NCBI RefSeq assembly: GCF_036010665.1
Contig: NZ_CP108581.1
Span: 5,575,501 to 5,639,500, forward strand
DNA length: 64,000 bases
Origin: Microbispora sp. NBC_01189
GTDB lineage: Bacteria > Actinomycetota > Actinomycetes > Streptosporangiales > Streptosporangiaceae
Direction of reading: 5' to 3'
Positions 35,915 through 44,354 of the stretch are shown here, piece by piece (within the stretch, counting starts at the first letter, position 1; each line of letters starts with the position of its first letter). Both the position numbers and the translations under genes were made by a program. The notes beneath the pieces were generated by a model. The model saw only the letters and a list, made by a program, of their open reading frames with translations. It made no database searches and was not told where the DNA came from.

Positions 35915-38476
35915 TCAGGACCGCTTCCAGAAGGGGCGCCTGCCCTCCTTCTCCGCCGCGGAGCCGTGCTTACCCTCGCCGTGACCGGTGCCGTGCTCAC
36001 CCTTGCCGTGCTCACCCTCACCGTGACCGCCGACCAGGGCGGTCAGCAGATCGGCGGTCCGCCGCCAGAGGTCGTCGAGGGAGCTGTCGGCCCACTCTGC
36101 CTTGTCGAGGTCGGCTGCCAGCGCGAGGAGATCAGGGTGATTTCCCACCATCTGGGCGACGACCCGCAGGCGGCTGGCGAGATCCGCCAGGTAGCCCCGG
36201 CGCTCCCGCTCCGGCAGCGACTCCGCCTGACCCAGTCGCGCGAGCTCCTCGGCCAGCAGGGGCCGTACGCCGTCGAGATTCGTCATCGCCGCGGCTGCGG
36301 GGCCCCGACGCGACAGGAAGCCTCCGCCGGGCAGCCCCCGGGACAGCCGTGCCTTGCCGCCGCCGCCCCGTTCGCCCGACACCGGGGGCGGAGACGGAGC
36401 AGGTGACAGAGGCGGAGGCGGCGCGGCGGCGAAGGGCGCGCTCGGCGCGGGAGCGCCGGGAGCCGCCCCGACGGGCGCGTCCGCCGCGCTGCTCGTGACG
36501 GCGGCCATCTTGGCCATCATCGGCGCACCGGCCACCATCATCGGCATCGCGGCCGGCATCTCCCACCCGCTCGGCAGTTCGACCGGCTGGAGGACGCGAT
36601 GCTCCGGAGCGCCCGCACTGGTCACATGGGTGTCGACGGCCACGAACGCGGTGAACCGGCACAGCACGCCGAAGCGGAGCGAGATGTCGACGATCTGCTG
36701 CTCCAGGGAGCGGTCTCCCACCGCGTATCGGTCCTCCAGGGTGCGCAGATGCGCCCGCGCCCACACGGCCCGCGCCGCGCCGTCCCGCGCGGGACGGCCC
36801 TCGACGCGCTCCTCCCAGGGACGCCCGTCGGTCGTGCGGCCGTGCACGGTGAGAGCCCCCGCCGGCCGGCCCCGGAAACGCCCGGTCACGACCAGCGGGA
36901 CCCCCGCGTACAGGGAACCGGCGTGCGTGACGGTGCCGGCCACCAGCGCGACGCCGTCGGCCCGCACGGAGACGTCGGTCACCAGTGGCGAGCCGATCCG
37001 CCGGTGGATGTGCTCCATCGCCTCGTCGAGCCGGTCCTCCGACTCGACCAGTTCGCAGCGGCCGGAGCCGAGCAGGGCCAGCCGCCCGAGGAACCCCGCG
37101 TTCACCGCCCTGTCGATGCCCACCGTGTGGACCCGGGTGCCGCCCAGCCGGGAGCCGACGCGTTCGAGGATCTCGTCCTCGTTGCCCACCTGGCCGTCGG
37201 TGACCAGCACGAGCACCCGATCACGCGCGGGCCCGCCGGAAAGGTCGTCGCGCTCGCCCAGCAGGCGCAGGGCCTCCTCCAGTGGGGCGAGCAATTCCGT
37301 GCCGCCACGGGCGCCGAGCCGGGCGAGATGTTCGACGGCGCGGTACCGGTTGCGGTCGATCGCCTCCACCAGGCCACCCGGGAACGCGCGCTCGACCACG
37401 GAGTCGAACGAGAGCACGGCGAACCGGTCGTGCCGGGTCAGCGTGTCGACGATGCGGGCCGCGGCGCGCCGCGCCGCCACCATCTTCCATCCGGTCATGC
37501 TGCCCGAGCGGTCGAGCAGCAGGACGACGTCCCGGGGCACGGACCGTGCCGAGCCCTCCGGCGGAGGAAGGAGGGTGAGCACGAAGGTCCCCTCCGAGGC
37601 TCCCGGGGCACCGCCCCGCAGGTCGCCGGGCATATCGTTCGGCACATTCCCCGGCGTGTCGTCGGGCAGGGCGTCCGAGACGAGGGCGAGAGCTGAGGAG
37701 GCGTCGAACGCCAGGCGCAGGATGAAGTCGCGGTCGAGCCGTTCGCCGGGCCGCAGCGTGATCGTGTCGCCCTCCCGCTCGACCTCGTGCAGGCTGGAGC
37801 GGACCTCCCGCAGGCCCAGCCCGGCGGAGTCGATGGTCGTCGTGAGCGACAGCCGTACCGGGGACGGGAACCCGGGCAGTAGGATCGGCGGCGAGATGCG
37901 GGAGGCGTCGGGCACCGCGTCGGTGTCGGGCGCCACGCCGTCGCCCGCGGCGGGCTCGGACAGGGGAACCCCCGGGATGTAACGCGGCGCCACGACCAGC
38001 GGGAAGCGGAACTCGGCCGCGCCGTCCTCGTAGGGGAGCGGCTGGCTCATCGTGAGCCGGACGACCACGCGCTCCCGGGGGACGATGTTGCCGACCCGGA
38101 TCGTGAACACGTCGGGCCGGTCCTCCTCGGCGATCGCCGCGCGCTTTCCCTCGGCGAGCGCGCGGTCGTAGTCGGCCCGCGCCTCGCCGCGCTCCTTGAG
38201 CACGCCGTCGATCACCCGGTCGTCCGCCTCCATGCGGAAGGCGGTGACCGCCGCCCGCGGCGGCAGCGGGAAGACGTACGTCGCCTCAAGCGACACGTCG
38301 AACGGGTTGCGGAAGGTCTGGACGACCTCGACACCGGCCACCAGCCCGGTGAGACGGGCGGTGACGTCCACGCTCTCCAGCGGGAGGTTGCCCTTCTCGG
38401 TCTCGAGCGCGCCGAGGCCGGCATGCGGCACGGGCCGGCACTCCTCCGGCCGCAGAGGTGTGATGGGAACGGTCAT
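35915..38476 (-). CDS. VIT and VWA domain protein
   Basis: 853 aa. Residues 15-145 form a vault/inter-alpha-trypsin (VIT) domain (VDVTARLTGLVAGVEVVQTF, FVFPLPPRAAVTAF-like). A von Willebrand A domain near residues 300-480 has the MIDAS motif VVLLLDRSGSMTGWK and later VLVTDGQVGNEDEI. A Pro/Ala-rich linker and a C-terminal helical domain follow, ending in a His/Gly/Glu/Lys repeat tail (GEGEHGKGEHGTGHGEGKH), possibly metal-binding. No signal peptide is evident, so it may be cytosolic. It overlaps the MerR gene by ATGA and shares its promoter. Confidence 0.88.
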   Translation of the reverse strand: MTVPITPLRPEECRPVPHAGLGALETEKGNLPLESVDVTARLTGLVAGVEVVQTFRNPFDVSLEATYVFPLPPRAAVTAFRMEADDRVIDGVLKERGEARADYDRALAEGKRAAIAEEDRPDVFTIRVGNIVPRERVVVRLTMSQPLPYEDGAAEFRFPLVVAPRYIPGVPLSEPAAGDGVAPDTDAVPDASRISPPILLPGFPSPVRLSLTTTIDSAGLGLREVRSSLHEVEREGDTITLRPGERLDRDFILRLAFDASSALALVSDALPDDTPGNVPNDMPGDLRGGAPGASEGTFVLTLLPPPEGSARSVPRDVVLLLDRSGSMTGWKMVAARRAAARIVDTLTRHDRFAVLSFDSVVERAFPGGLVEAIDRNRYRAVEHLARLGARGGTELLAPLEEALRLLGERDDLSGGPARDRVLVLVTDGQVGNEDEILERVGSRLGGTRVHTVGIDRAVNAGFLGRLALLGSGRCELVESEDRLDEAMEHIHRRIGSPLVTDVSVRADGVALVAGTVTHAGSLYAGVPLVVTGRFRGRPAGALTVHGRTTDGRPWEERVEGRPARDGAARAVWARAHLRTLEDRYAVGDRSLEQQIVDISLRFGVLCRFTAFVAVDTHVTSAGAPEHRVLQPVELPSGWEMPAAMPMMVAGAPMMAKMAAVTSSAADAPVGAAPGAPAPSAPFAAAPPPPLSPAPSPPPVSGERGGGGKARLSRGLPGGGFLSRRGPAAAAMTNLDGVRPLLAEELARLGQAESLPERERRGYLADLASRLRVVAQMVGNHPDLLALAADLDKAEWADSSLDDLWRRTADLLTALVGGHGEGEHGKGEHGTGHGEGKHGSAAEKEGRRPFWKRS

Positions 38477-39327
38477 CAGGTCATCCCCTTGTTTGTTGCG
38501 GAATCCGGTGAATTCCAGGGCGTCGTGGTCTCGGCGTCCTCGAAGGGCCCGGCCAGACCGAGCGCGCCGAGCGCCGCGAGGAGCGGGGCGGCGGCCCGGC
38601 GCAGCGTGGCCGTCTCGTCGCCGCCCGGAGGCCGGTGGGCCGATTCGAGCATGACCGTCACCCCGGGCGCGAGCCGGACGCCGAACAGGACGTCCCCCGG
38701 AGGTTTCCCCGCCGGTTCGCCGGTGACGGTCGTCGTGACGGTGTGGAGGTCTGGCGTGCCGGGTCGGCCGTGCGCGGTGCTCGGGCGCGGCGCCGGGACG
38801 GGATCACCGGGTCCGGCCCCTGTGTGACCGGCGCCCGCCGGATCGAAGTGGGTGGAGCCGGCCGGCCGGGCCCAGAACCGCTTCCGGTCCGTCGTCCGGG
38901 CCACGTCGGGGACCGTGTCGGCCGAAGGCCGCCCTGGCTCAGCCGCTCCCGGTCCTGCCGCTCCCAGTTCGGGCGGTTCGGCGAGGGCGTGGTCGGGGCC
39001 GGCCTGCGGTTGGGGCGCCTCGGTGAGCCCGGCGATGCGCTGGAGCATGGCGTTGGTCGCGCCCGCCAGTTCGGCCTGGATGGCGGCGATGGACAGCCCC
39101 TCCGCCTGGCGGCGTTTGACGGCCACGAGCTGGAGCAGGTGGCGGTTGCCGTAGAGGGCGAGCCTCCCGCGCCGGGCGGCGGGCGGGTCGAGCAGGCCGA
39201 TCGTCGTGTACCAGCGGATGAGCCGTTCGTTGGGCACCTCGCGGACCCTTCCGTTGACGCGCAGCTCGGATCCGAGCAGGTCCGCCGCCCGCTCCGCCAG
39301 CTCACCGATCGTCCAGGTCCCGCTCAT
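38476..39327 (-). CDS. MerR-family transcriptional regulator
   Basis: 283 aa. The N-terminal winged helix (TWTIGELAERAADLLG, then VPNERLIRWYTTIGLLDPPAARRGRLALYGNRHL) is MerR-like, followed by a helical region (QAEGLSIAAIQAELAG) and a Pro/Ala-rich linker. The C-terminal domain (GDVLFGVRLAPGVTVMLESA) is not a known MerR effector domain. It is co-transcribed with the VIT/VWA gene and probably regulates its own promoter, where two palindromes sit. Confidence 0.85.
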   Translation of the reverse strand: MSGTWTIGELAERAADLLGSELRVNGRVREVPNERLIRWYTTIGLLDPPAARRGRLALYGNRHLLQLVAVKRRQAEGLSIAAIQAELAGATNAMLQRIAGLTEAPQPQAGPDHALAEPPELGAAGPGAAEPGRPSADTVPDVARTTDRKRFWARPAGSTHFDPAGAGHTGAGPGDPVPAPRPSTAHGRPGTPDLHTVTTTVTGEPAGKPPGDVLFGVRLAPGVTVMLESAHRPPGGDETATLRRAAAPLLAALGALGLAGPFEDAETTTPWNSPDSATNKGMT

Positions 39328-39363
39328 GCCTCAACAATGACACTGTCACGATGACACTGTCAA
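39328..39363 (-). promoter_or_regulatory. MerR-type promoter with twin palindromes
   Basis: On the minus strand -35 TTGACA (39363-39358) and -10 ATTGTT (39338-39333) are 19 bp apart, the long spacer typical of MerR-regulated promoters. Two copies of TGACACTGTCA (39338-39348 and 39352-39362) cover it. ATG 39327 is 5 nt beyond the -10, so the transcript is nearly leaderless. Confidence 0.7.
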
Positions 39364-39721
39364 CGTCCGGGCTTCGTTCACAGGGAGGCGCGAGGGTTCC
39401 CGGAGCGTTCGCCTCGATGGCAGATGTCCGTTCCCTCGTCGTTCACGCGTTGCCGATCCACTGGGCGTCCACGTGTACGACCCGCCGTCCGGGAGACAAA
39501 GACCCGGTCAGATGTGATCCGGGCGGGGCAGGGGGAGCGGGCGGCGTCAGGCGGCCCACTCAAGGACCGGCCTCGGCGCCGGACGGCGCCGGGACGGCGA
39601 CGTGAGAAGGCGTGCGTCCCGGCGACCCCCGGTGAGGCGACACCGCCCGCCAGGGCGGACCGAATTGACAGGTGCACGACCAGAGGCATGACCAGGGACA
39701 GGTCGGGAAGGCGGGTCAGCG
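39364..39721. other. Gene-free stretch between MerR and PhoX-like genes
   Basis: No convincing coding frame is present: short frames in all directions lack family signals or ribosome sites. It must hold the promoter of the PhoX-like gene; TTGACA at 39665 is a candidate -35 without an obvious -10. Confidence 0.5.
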
Positions 39722-40972
39722 GTGCGGGGTACTTCATTGTCGGCGGCCGTGTCGGCGTTGCCGGGATCGCTCTGGCAGACGGCGTTCCCTCGCGGAGGCG
39801 ACCCGTACGGGCCCGGCGGGAACGGGCCTTCCGAGCGGAGCGACGCGGCCAGCCTGGTGGCCCGGCACATGGCGCGTGCCCTGCCGCCGGGGTTCACCGG
39901 CCGGATCGTGGCGTCGTCGGGGGAGCGTGCCGGCGGCGTGGTGTGGCACGCCGCTCCCGACGGGGGCGGGTGTTTCCCGGACGGTGACGGCTGGATCTAC
40001 GTCTCCAACTGCGCGCTGCCGCTGCTCGGCGGCGTGACCGCACTGCGTTTCGCGCCGGACGGGAGCCTGCGCAGCGGATACCGGGTGCTGTCCGGCGCGG
40101 ACCGGAACGGGGCCGGCGCCGCGACCCCGTGGGACACCTGGCTGTCGGGCGAGCGGACGCCGCACGGCACGGTCTTCGAATGCGATCCGTACGGCCTGCG
40201 CGCTCCGCTGCCCCGCCTCGCGATGGGCCTGTTCACCCATGGGGGCATGGTCTGCGACCCCGGCCGGGGATTCGTCTACCTCACCGAGGAGGAGCCGGAC
40301 GGGTGCCTGTACCGGTTCCGCCCCGACGACTGGGGCGACCTCACCACCGGAGTCCTCGACGTGCTGATCGGAGCTCCCGGCGGCGAGGCCGTGGAGTGGG
40401 AGGCGGTGCCGTCCCCTGCCGCGTCCCGCGCGCCCGTACGTGACCAGGTCAAGGGAGCCCGGCGGTTCGCGGGCGGCGGCGCCTGCCACTACCACGACGG
40501 CGTGCTGCGGTTCGTCAGCGAGGGCGACGGCCGCGTGTGGGCCTACGACGTCGGCTCCGAGCGCCTTCATGTTCTCCACGCCCCCGGCACCTCCGGCGGC
40601 ACCGGCATCCCTGGCACGGCCGACGCCCCCGGCACTCCTGTCGCTCTCGGCGTCGCGGAGGCCTCCGGTACTCCGGCCGGCCCCGGCGCCCTCGGAGCCC
40701 CAACCCGGTCGCGCGGCCTGGGCTCCTCCACGGTTCGGGAATCCGAGACGCGGCCAGGCGAGCGGGACGACGAGGAGGTCGTCCTCGTCGTGGAGGGCCG
40801 GGCGGTGCCGTTCCTGCGGATGCCGGACGGCTGGACGGTCACCGGTCCGTCCATGTCCCCGGCGGGCGACAGGCTCTATCTCTCCTGCCGCCCTCCCGCC
40901 GGTGACCGGTCCGGCGTGGCGCCCGTGACCATCGAGATCACCGGGCCGTTCGAGGACCTCGTACGCGCCTGA
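39722..40972 (+). CDS. PhoX-like (DUF839) protein
   Basis: 416 aa from GTG 39722. GCFPDGDGWIYVSNCALPLLGG, TPHGTVFECDPYG, MGLFTHGGMVCDP and GFVYLTEEEPDGCLYRFRPDDW are typical of PhoX-type alkaline phosphatases with a Ca/Fe cluster; the usual RFSHE-type Glu is replaced by Gly in THGG, so catalysis is not certain. A low-complexity Pro/Gly/Ala insertion (APGTSGGTGIPGTADAPG) lies at about residues 285-330. A Tat or Sec signal is not clear, so the real start may differ. Confidence 0.8.
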   Translation: MRGTSLSAAVSALPGSLWQTAFPRGGDPYGPGGNGPSERSDAASLVARHMARALPPGFTGRIVASSGERAGGVVWHAAPDGGGCFPDGDGWIYVSNCALPLLGGVTALRFAPDGSLRSGYRVLSGADRNGAGAATPWDTWLSGERTPHGTVFECDPYGLRAPLPRLAMGLFTHGGMVCDPGRGFVYLTEEEPDGCLYRFRPDDWGDLTTGVLDVLIGAPGGEAVEWEAVPSPAASRAPVRDQVKGARRFAGGGACHYHDGVLRFVSEGDGRVWAYDVGSERLHVLHAPGTSGGTGIPGTADAPGTPVALGVAEASGTPAGPGALGAPTRSRGLGSSTVRESETRPGERDDEEVVLVVEGRAVPFLRMPDGWTVTGPSMSPAGDRLYLSCRPPAGDRSGVAPVTIEITGPFEDLVRA

Positions 40973-41051
40973 GCCGGGCCCGGCTCCAGGACCCGCCCGC
41001 CCCGAGCCCCTGACATCAGGCCGGCCGACGACCTCAGCGGGGCCCGTGACG

Positions 41052-41933
41052 TCAGCAGTGGCCGTGGGGCACCGCCCGGGTGGCCTTCCGGCCGGCCGTG
41101 GCGACCGGTGCGAACTCACCGGCGGCGAGCGCGTAGCCGATGCCCGCCTTGTTCATGTCCTTCGCGAAGACCATGCCCATCACCCGCCCCTCGCCGGTGA
41201 GGAGCGGCGCGCCCGACATGCCCTTTCCGATGTCGGCGCCGTGGAAACGGTGAACCCGCCGCCACACCGGGACGCGGTTGTAGATGTCGTACGTTTCGGC
41301 GGGTATGTTCGCACGGACGGTGGCGGGCAGCGCGATCGGGGATCTCTCCCCGTTCCGATAGCCTACGATCACGGCAGTGGTCCTCACGGCGCGGGCAGGC
41401 GGCAACGGCCGGGCGCGAAGGCCCGGCACCCGCACGACGGCGGCGTCCGCCCGAGGATCGAAGGCGACCACCGAAGCGCCGAACCGCCGCCCGTCGTCGA
41501 GGACCACCTTGAGGTCCCGGTCCACGCCCCCGACGGCATGCGCGTTGAGCAGCACCCTTTCGGGCGCGTAGACGAAGCCCGTCGCCTCCAGTCGCCGGTC
41601 GCACGCGGAGGCGAAGCCGCGCACCCGCACCACGCTGTGGGCCGCCTCGGCATGCACGCCACGCGCGGGGGCCGGGCTCAGGGCCGGTACGACGACGGGC
41701 GGAGTGGTGAGCGGAGCGCCGGGCGGAGTGGCGAGCGGAGCGACGGACGGAGTGGCGGGTGGGGACGCCTCGCGCGGCTCACCCGTGGCGCCCGCCGTAC
41801 CGGCGGCCGTGACACCTACAGTGGCACCTACAGTGACGCTCGCTGCGCCGGTCGCCGCACAAGCCGCCACGCACCCAGCCATGCACCCCGTCAGGGCAAC
41901 CGCTCCCGCGACCCGCCGCGCCACTCCTCGCAT
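41052..41933 (-). CDS. Trypsin-like serine protease, probable lipoprotein
   Basis: 293 aa. The N-terminus RRVAGAVALTGC has a lipobox with Cys about residue 16, so it is likely a lipoprotein. A Pro/Thr/Ala-rich spacer leads to a chymotrypsin-fold domain: catalytic His in LNAHAVGG, Asp in DPRADAAVVRV and Ser in GKGMSGAPLL, the GNSGGP motif being altered to GMSGAP. Domain layout resembles MarP-type periplasmic proteases without their transmembrane region. Convergent with the PhoX-like gene. Confidence 0.87.
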   Translation of the reverse strand: MRGVARRVAGAVALTGCMAGCVAACAATGAASVTVGATVGVTAAGTAGATGEPREASPPATPSVAPLATPPGAPLTTPPVVVPALSPAPARGVHAEAAHSVVRVRGFASACDRRLEATGFVYAPERVLLNAHAVGGVDRDLKVVLDDGRRFGASVVAFDPRADAAVVRVPGLRARPLPPARAVRTTAVIVGYRNGERSPIALPATVRANIPAETYDIYNRVPVWRRVHRFHGADIGKGMSGAPLLTGEGRVMGMVFAKDMNKAGIGYALAAGEFAPVATAGRKATRAVPHGHC

Positions 41934-41954
41934 GGTGATCAGACTAGGGCGGGG

Positions 41955-42869
41955 TCAGAGGTCGCGGATCCATGTCTCCTCGGTGATGGGGATGCCCGAC
42001 TCCTCGCCCGGGAAGCTGTCGGTCAGAGTGAACCCGGCCGCCTGGTAGATCCGGCGGGCGCTGACCAGCACGTCCCGGGTCAGGAGGGTGATCCGGTGAT
42101 AGCCGGCCGCGGCGGCGAAGCGCAGGCACTCCTCGACCAGCCGTCCGCCGATGCCCATGCCGCGCGCGGACGGCTCGACCAGCAGCAGGCGCAGCCGCGC
42201 CGTGGTCTCGTCCTCGCGCGCGCAGAAGACGCACCCCGCCGGCTCGCCCGCGACCTCGGCGATCCAGCCCGCCTCCCGCCGGGGATCGTGGTCGTCCAGG
42301 TAGCCGGCGAGGATCCTGACGACGTACGCCTCGAACGACGCGCCCCAGCCGTACTCCTCGCTGTAGAGGGCCCCGTGCCGCTGCACGACCCAGCCGAGGT
42401 CGCCCGGCCGCGGCGGCCGGATCACGTACGGCTCGCGCGGCGCGGCCGGCGGGTCCAGCAGGCGCCTGACCGTGTCCATCGCGGAGACGAGCCGGCGGCG
42501 TCCGGGGTCGGCGAGCTTGTCGACCAGGGCCTCGATCTCGGCGGCCGAGCGCCGGTCGATCACGGCGAAGGTCTCCCGGCCCTTCGGGGTGAGCCGGACG
42601 ACCTGGCGGCGGGCGTCCTCCGGTGACTTCTCGCGGGAGACGAGCCCGTCGGCCTCGAACCTGGACAGGATCCGGCTGAGGTAACCGGCGTCGAGGCCGA
42701 GCATGCCCCTGATGTCCGCCGCGTCGGCCGCCCGCTCCCGGGTGCCCAGCTCGAACAGCACCCGCGCCTCCGTCAACGAGTAGGGGGTGTCGTGCATCCC
42801 CGCGCCGAGCACCCCGATGACGGAGGTGTAGAAGCGGTTGAACGCGCGAACTTGCGGCACTATGTCCAT
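41955..42869 (-). CDS. MarR regulator fused to GNAT acetyltransferase
   Basis: 304 aa. Residues 1-145 are a MarR winged helix (YSLTEARVLFELGTRER, LDAGYLSRILSRFEADGLVSREKSPEDARRQ); residues 150-304 are a GNAT domain (YVIRPPRPGDLGWVVQRHG, LLVEPSARGMGIGGRLVEECL with the acetyl-CoA loop, RIYQAAGFTLTDS). Such fusions are known in several phyla. A palindrome before the gene is the likely operator. ATG 42869 has no clear ribosome site but follows an AT-rich leader. Confidence 0.92.
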   Translation of the reverse strand: MDIVPQVRAFNRFYTSVIGVLGAGMHDTPYSLTEARVLFELGTRERAADAADIRGMLGLDAGYLSRILSRFEADGLVSREKSPEDARRQVVRLTPKGRETFAVIDRRSAAEIEALVDKLADPGRRRLVSAMDTVRRLLDPPAAPREPYVIRPPRPGDLGWVVQRHGALYSEEYGWGASFEAYVVRILAGYLDDHDPRREAGWIAEVAGEPAGCVFCAREDETTARLRLLLVEPSARGMGIGGRLVEECLRFAAAAGYHRITLLTRDVLVSARRIYQAAGFTLTDSFPGEESGIPITEETWIRDL

Positions 42870-42896
42870 TTTTAGTTGCCCGTCTCAAGGGAATAC

Positions 42897-42909
42897 TTGA
42901 CTTAGTCAA
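42897..42909. promoter_or_regulatory. Palindromic operator TTGACTTAGTCAA
   Basis: A perfect inverted repeat, TTGACT-T-AGTCAA, 28 nt upstream of the MarR-GNAT start; the minus-strand half TTGACT also resembles a -35 hexamer. Size and position fit MarR autoregulation. Confidence 0.65.
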
Positions 42910-43004
42910 AGATAGAGGCGCCGCGTACGGTTGGGAAGACGGGTCACCAGGCGGGTGCGGTCTCGCCGTGCGAGACTGTTTTGGTCGTGGTCGGCCGGGT
43001 GGCG

Positions 43005-43029
43005 TAGCCTCTCTTGTTGGTCTAGACCA
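43005..43029 (+). promoter_or_regulatory. pfkA promoter with DasR-type operator
   Basis: TAGCCT (43005-43010) is a candidate -10. The perfect palindrome TGGTCTAGACCA occupies 43018-43029, about +1 to +14, where a repressor would block transcription. The sequence equals the core of DasR responsive elements (ACTGGTCTAGACCACT-like). Confidence 0.7.
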
Positions 43030-43129
43030 TTGTCGTGAGGCTTGGGCAGAACGCGGTGCGGTGAGCACCGGGGTCCGCGTCGGGCCCGGCCGCGCCATTC
43101 CGCGTATCCAAGATGGAGGAATACCCGTC

Positions 43130-44155
43130 ATGCGTATTGGAGTCCTGACCGGCGGCGGCGACTGCCCCGGTCTGAACGCGGTGATCCGCGCCGTCGTCCG
43201 CAAGGGGATCGGCGTGTACGGGCACGAGTTCGTCGGATTCCGCGACGGCTGGCGTGGGCCCCTTGAGGGCGACACCATGCCGCTCGACATCCAGGCCGTC
43301 CGCGGGATCCTGCCGCGTGGCGGCACGATCCTCGGGTCCTCCCGCACCAACCCGATCAAGATCGAGGGCGGTGTCGAGCGGATCAAGGAGAACCTGGCCG
43401 CGCAGGGCGTCGACGCGCTCATCGCGATCGGCGGCGAGGACACCCTCGGCGTCGCCAAGCAGCTGTTCGACCGCGGCGTCAAGGTCGTCGGCGTGCCCAA
43501 GACGATCGACAACGACCTCAACGCGACCGACTACACCTTCGGCTTCGACACCGCGGTGAACATCGCGATGGAGGCCATCGACCGGCTCCACACCACCGCC
43601 GAGTCCCACCACCGCGCGCTGATCTGCGAGGTCATGGGCCGCCACGCGGGCTGGATCGCGCTGCACGCGGGCATGGCCGCCGGCGCCAACGTGATCCTCA
43701 TCCCGGAGAAGCCGTTCGACATCGACAAGGTCTGCTCCTACGTCGAGTCGCGGTTCAAGACCCGCTACTCGCCGATCATCGTCGTCGCCGAGGGCGCCCA
43801 CCCCATGGAGGGCCAGATGGCGCTCCAGGCCGGCGAGCTCGACGCGTTCGGCCACGTGCGTCTCGGCGGCATCGGCGAGCTCCTGGCCAAGGAGATCGAG
43901 AAGCGCACCGGCAAGGAGGCCCGCACCACGGTCCTCGGCCACATCCAGCGCGGCGGCACTCCGACCGCCTACGACCGGGTGCTCGCGACCCGCTTCGGCC
44001 TCGGCGCGATCGACGCCGTGCACGACGGCGACTTCGGCAAGATGATCGCGCTGCGCGGCACCGACATCGTCCGCGCCGGGCTCGACGAGGCGACCTCCGA
44101 GCTCAAGACGGTCCCCGCCTCCCGCTACTCGGAGGCCGAGGTCTTCTTCGGCTGA
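43130..44155 (+). CDS. pfkA: Phosphofructokinase, PPi-type signature (Asp104/Lys124)
   Basis: 341 aa from ATG 43130 with GGAGGA upstream. GGGDCPGLNAVIR, PKTIDNDLNATDYTFGFDTA, the MGRHAGWIAL loop and GHIQRGGTPTAYDR place it in group III phosphofructokinases. Position 104 is Asp (IGGEDTL) and position 124 is Lys (VPKTIDND). In this family, Gly104 goes with ATP and Asp104 with pyrophosphate use; Amycolatopsis methanolica PPi-PFK is the known case. The enzyme thus likely phosphorylates fructose 6-phosphate with PPi, reversibly. Confidence 0.93.
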   Translation: MRIGVLTGGGDCPGLNAVIRAVVRKGIGVYGHEFVGFRDGWRGPLEGDTMPLDIQAVRGILPRGGTILGSSRTNPIKIEGGVERIKENLAAQGVDALIAIGGEDTLGVAKQLFDRGVKVVGVPKTIDNDLNATDYTFGFDTAVNIAMEAIDRLHTTAESHHRALICEVMGRHAGWIALHAGMAAGANVILIPEKPFDIDKVCSYVESRFKTRYSPIIVVAEGAHPMEGQMALQAGELDAFGHVRLGGIGELLAKEIEKRTGKEARTTVLGHIQRGGTPTAYDRVLATRFGLGAIDAVHDGDFGKMIALRGTDIVRAGLDEATSELKTVPASRYSEAEVFFG

Positions 44156-44220
44156 TCACACCGATCGGCTGACCCGCCGATCCGTGACGGCCCGCTCCGG
44201 CGGGGCGTCCACCGTCCGTC

Positions 44221-44256
44221 CGTACGGCTCCCGCGTCGCCGCGCGGGAGCCGTACG
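44221..44256 (+). terminator. Perfect 15-bp hairpin after pfkA
   Basis: CGTACGGCTCCCGCG (44221-44235) pairs fully with CGCGGGAGCCGTACG (44242-44256) across a 6-nt loop. Confidence 0.75.
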
Positions 44257-44354
44257 CATGAGAGGCCGGAACCCGCGGGATCGCCAGCCGGAATCGCCCA
44301 GTATGTGAGCGGAGGGGCCGGCCCTCCCGGCTCAGTCACGAGAGGCGCCGCGCG

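Noticed and set aside
39378-39737. 119-aa minus-strand frame between MerR and PhoX-like genes
   Set aside because: No ribosome site, no family motif and Arg/Pro-rich shadow composition; treated as non-coding.
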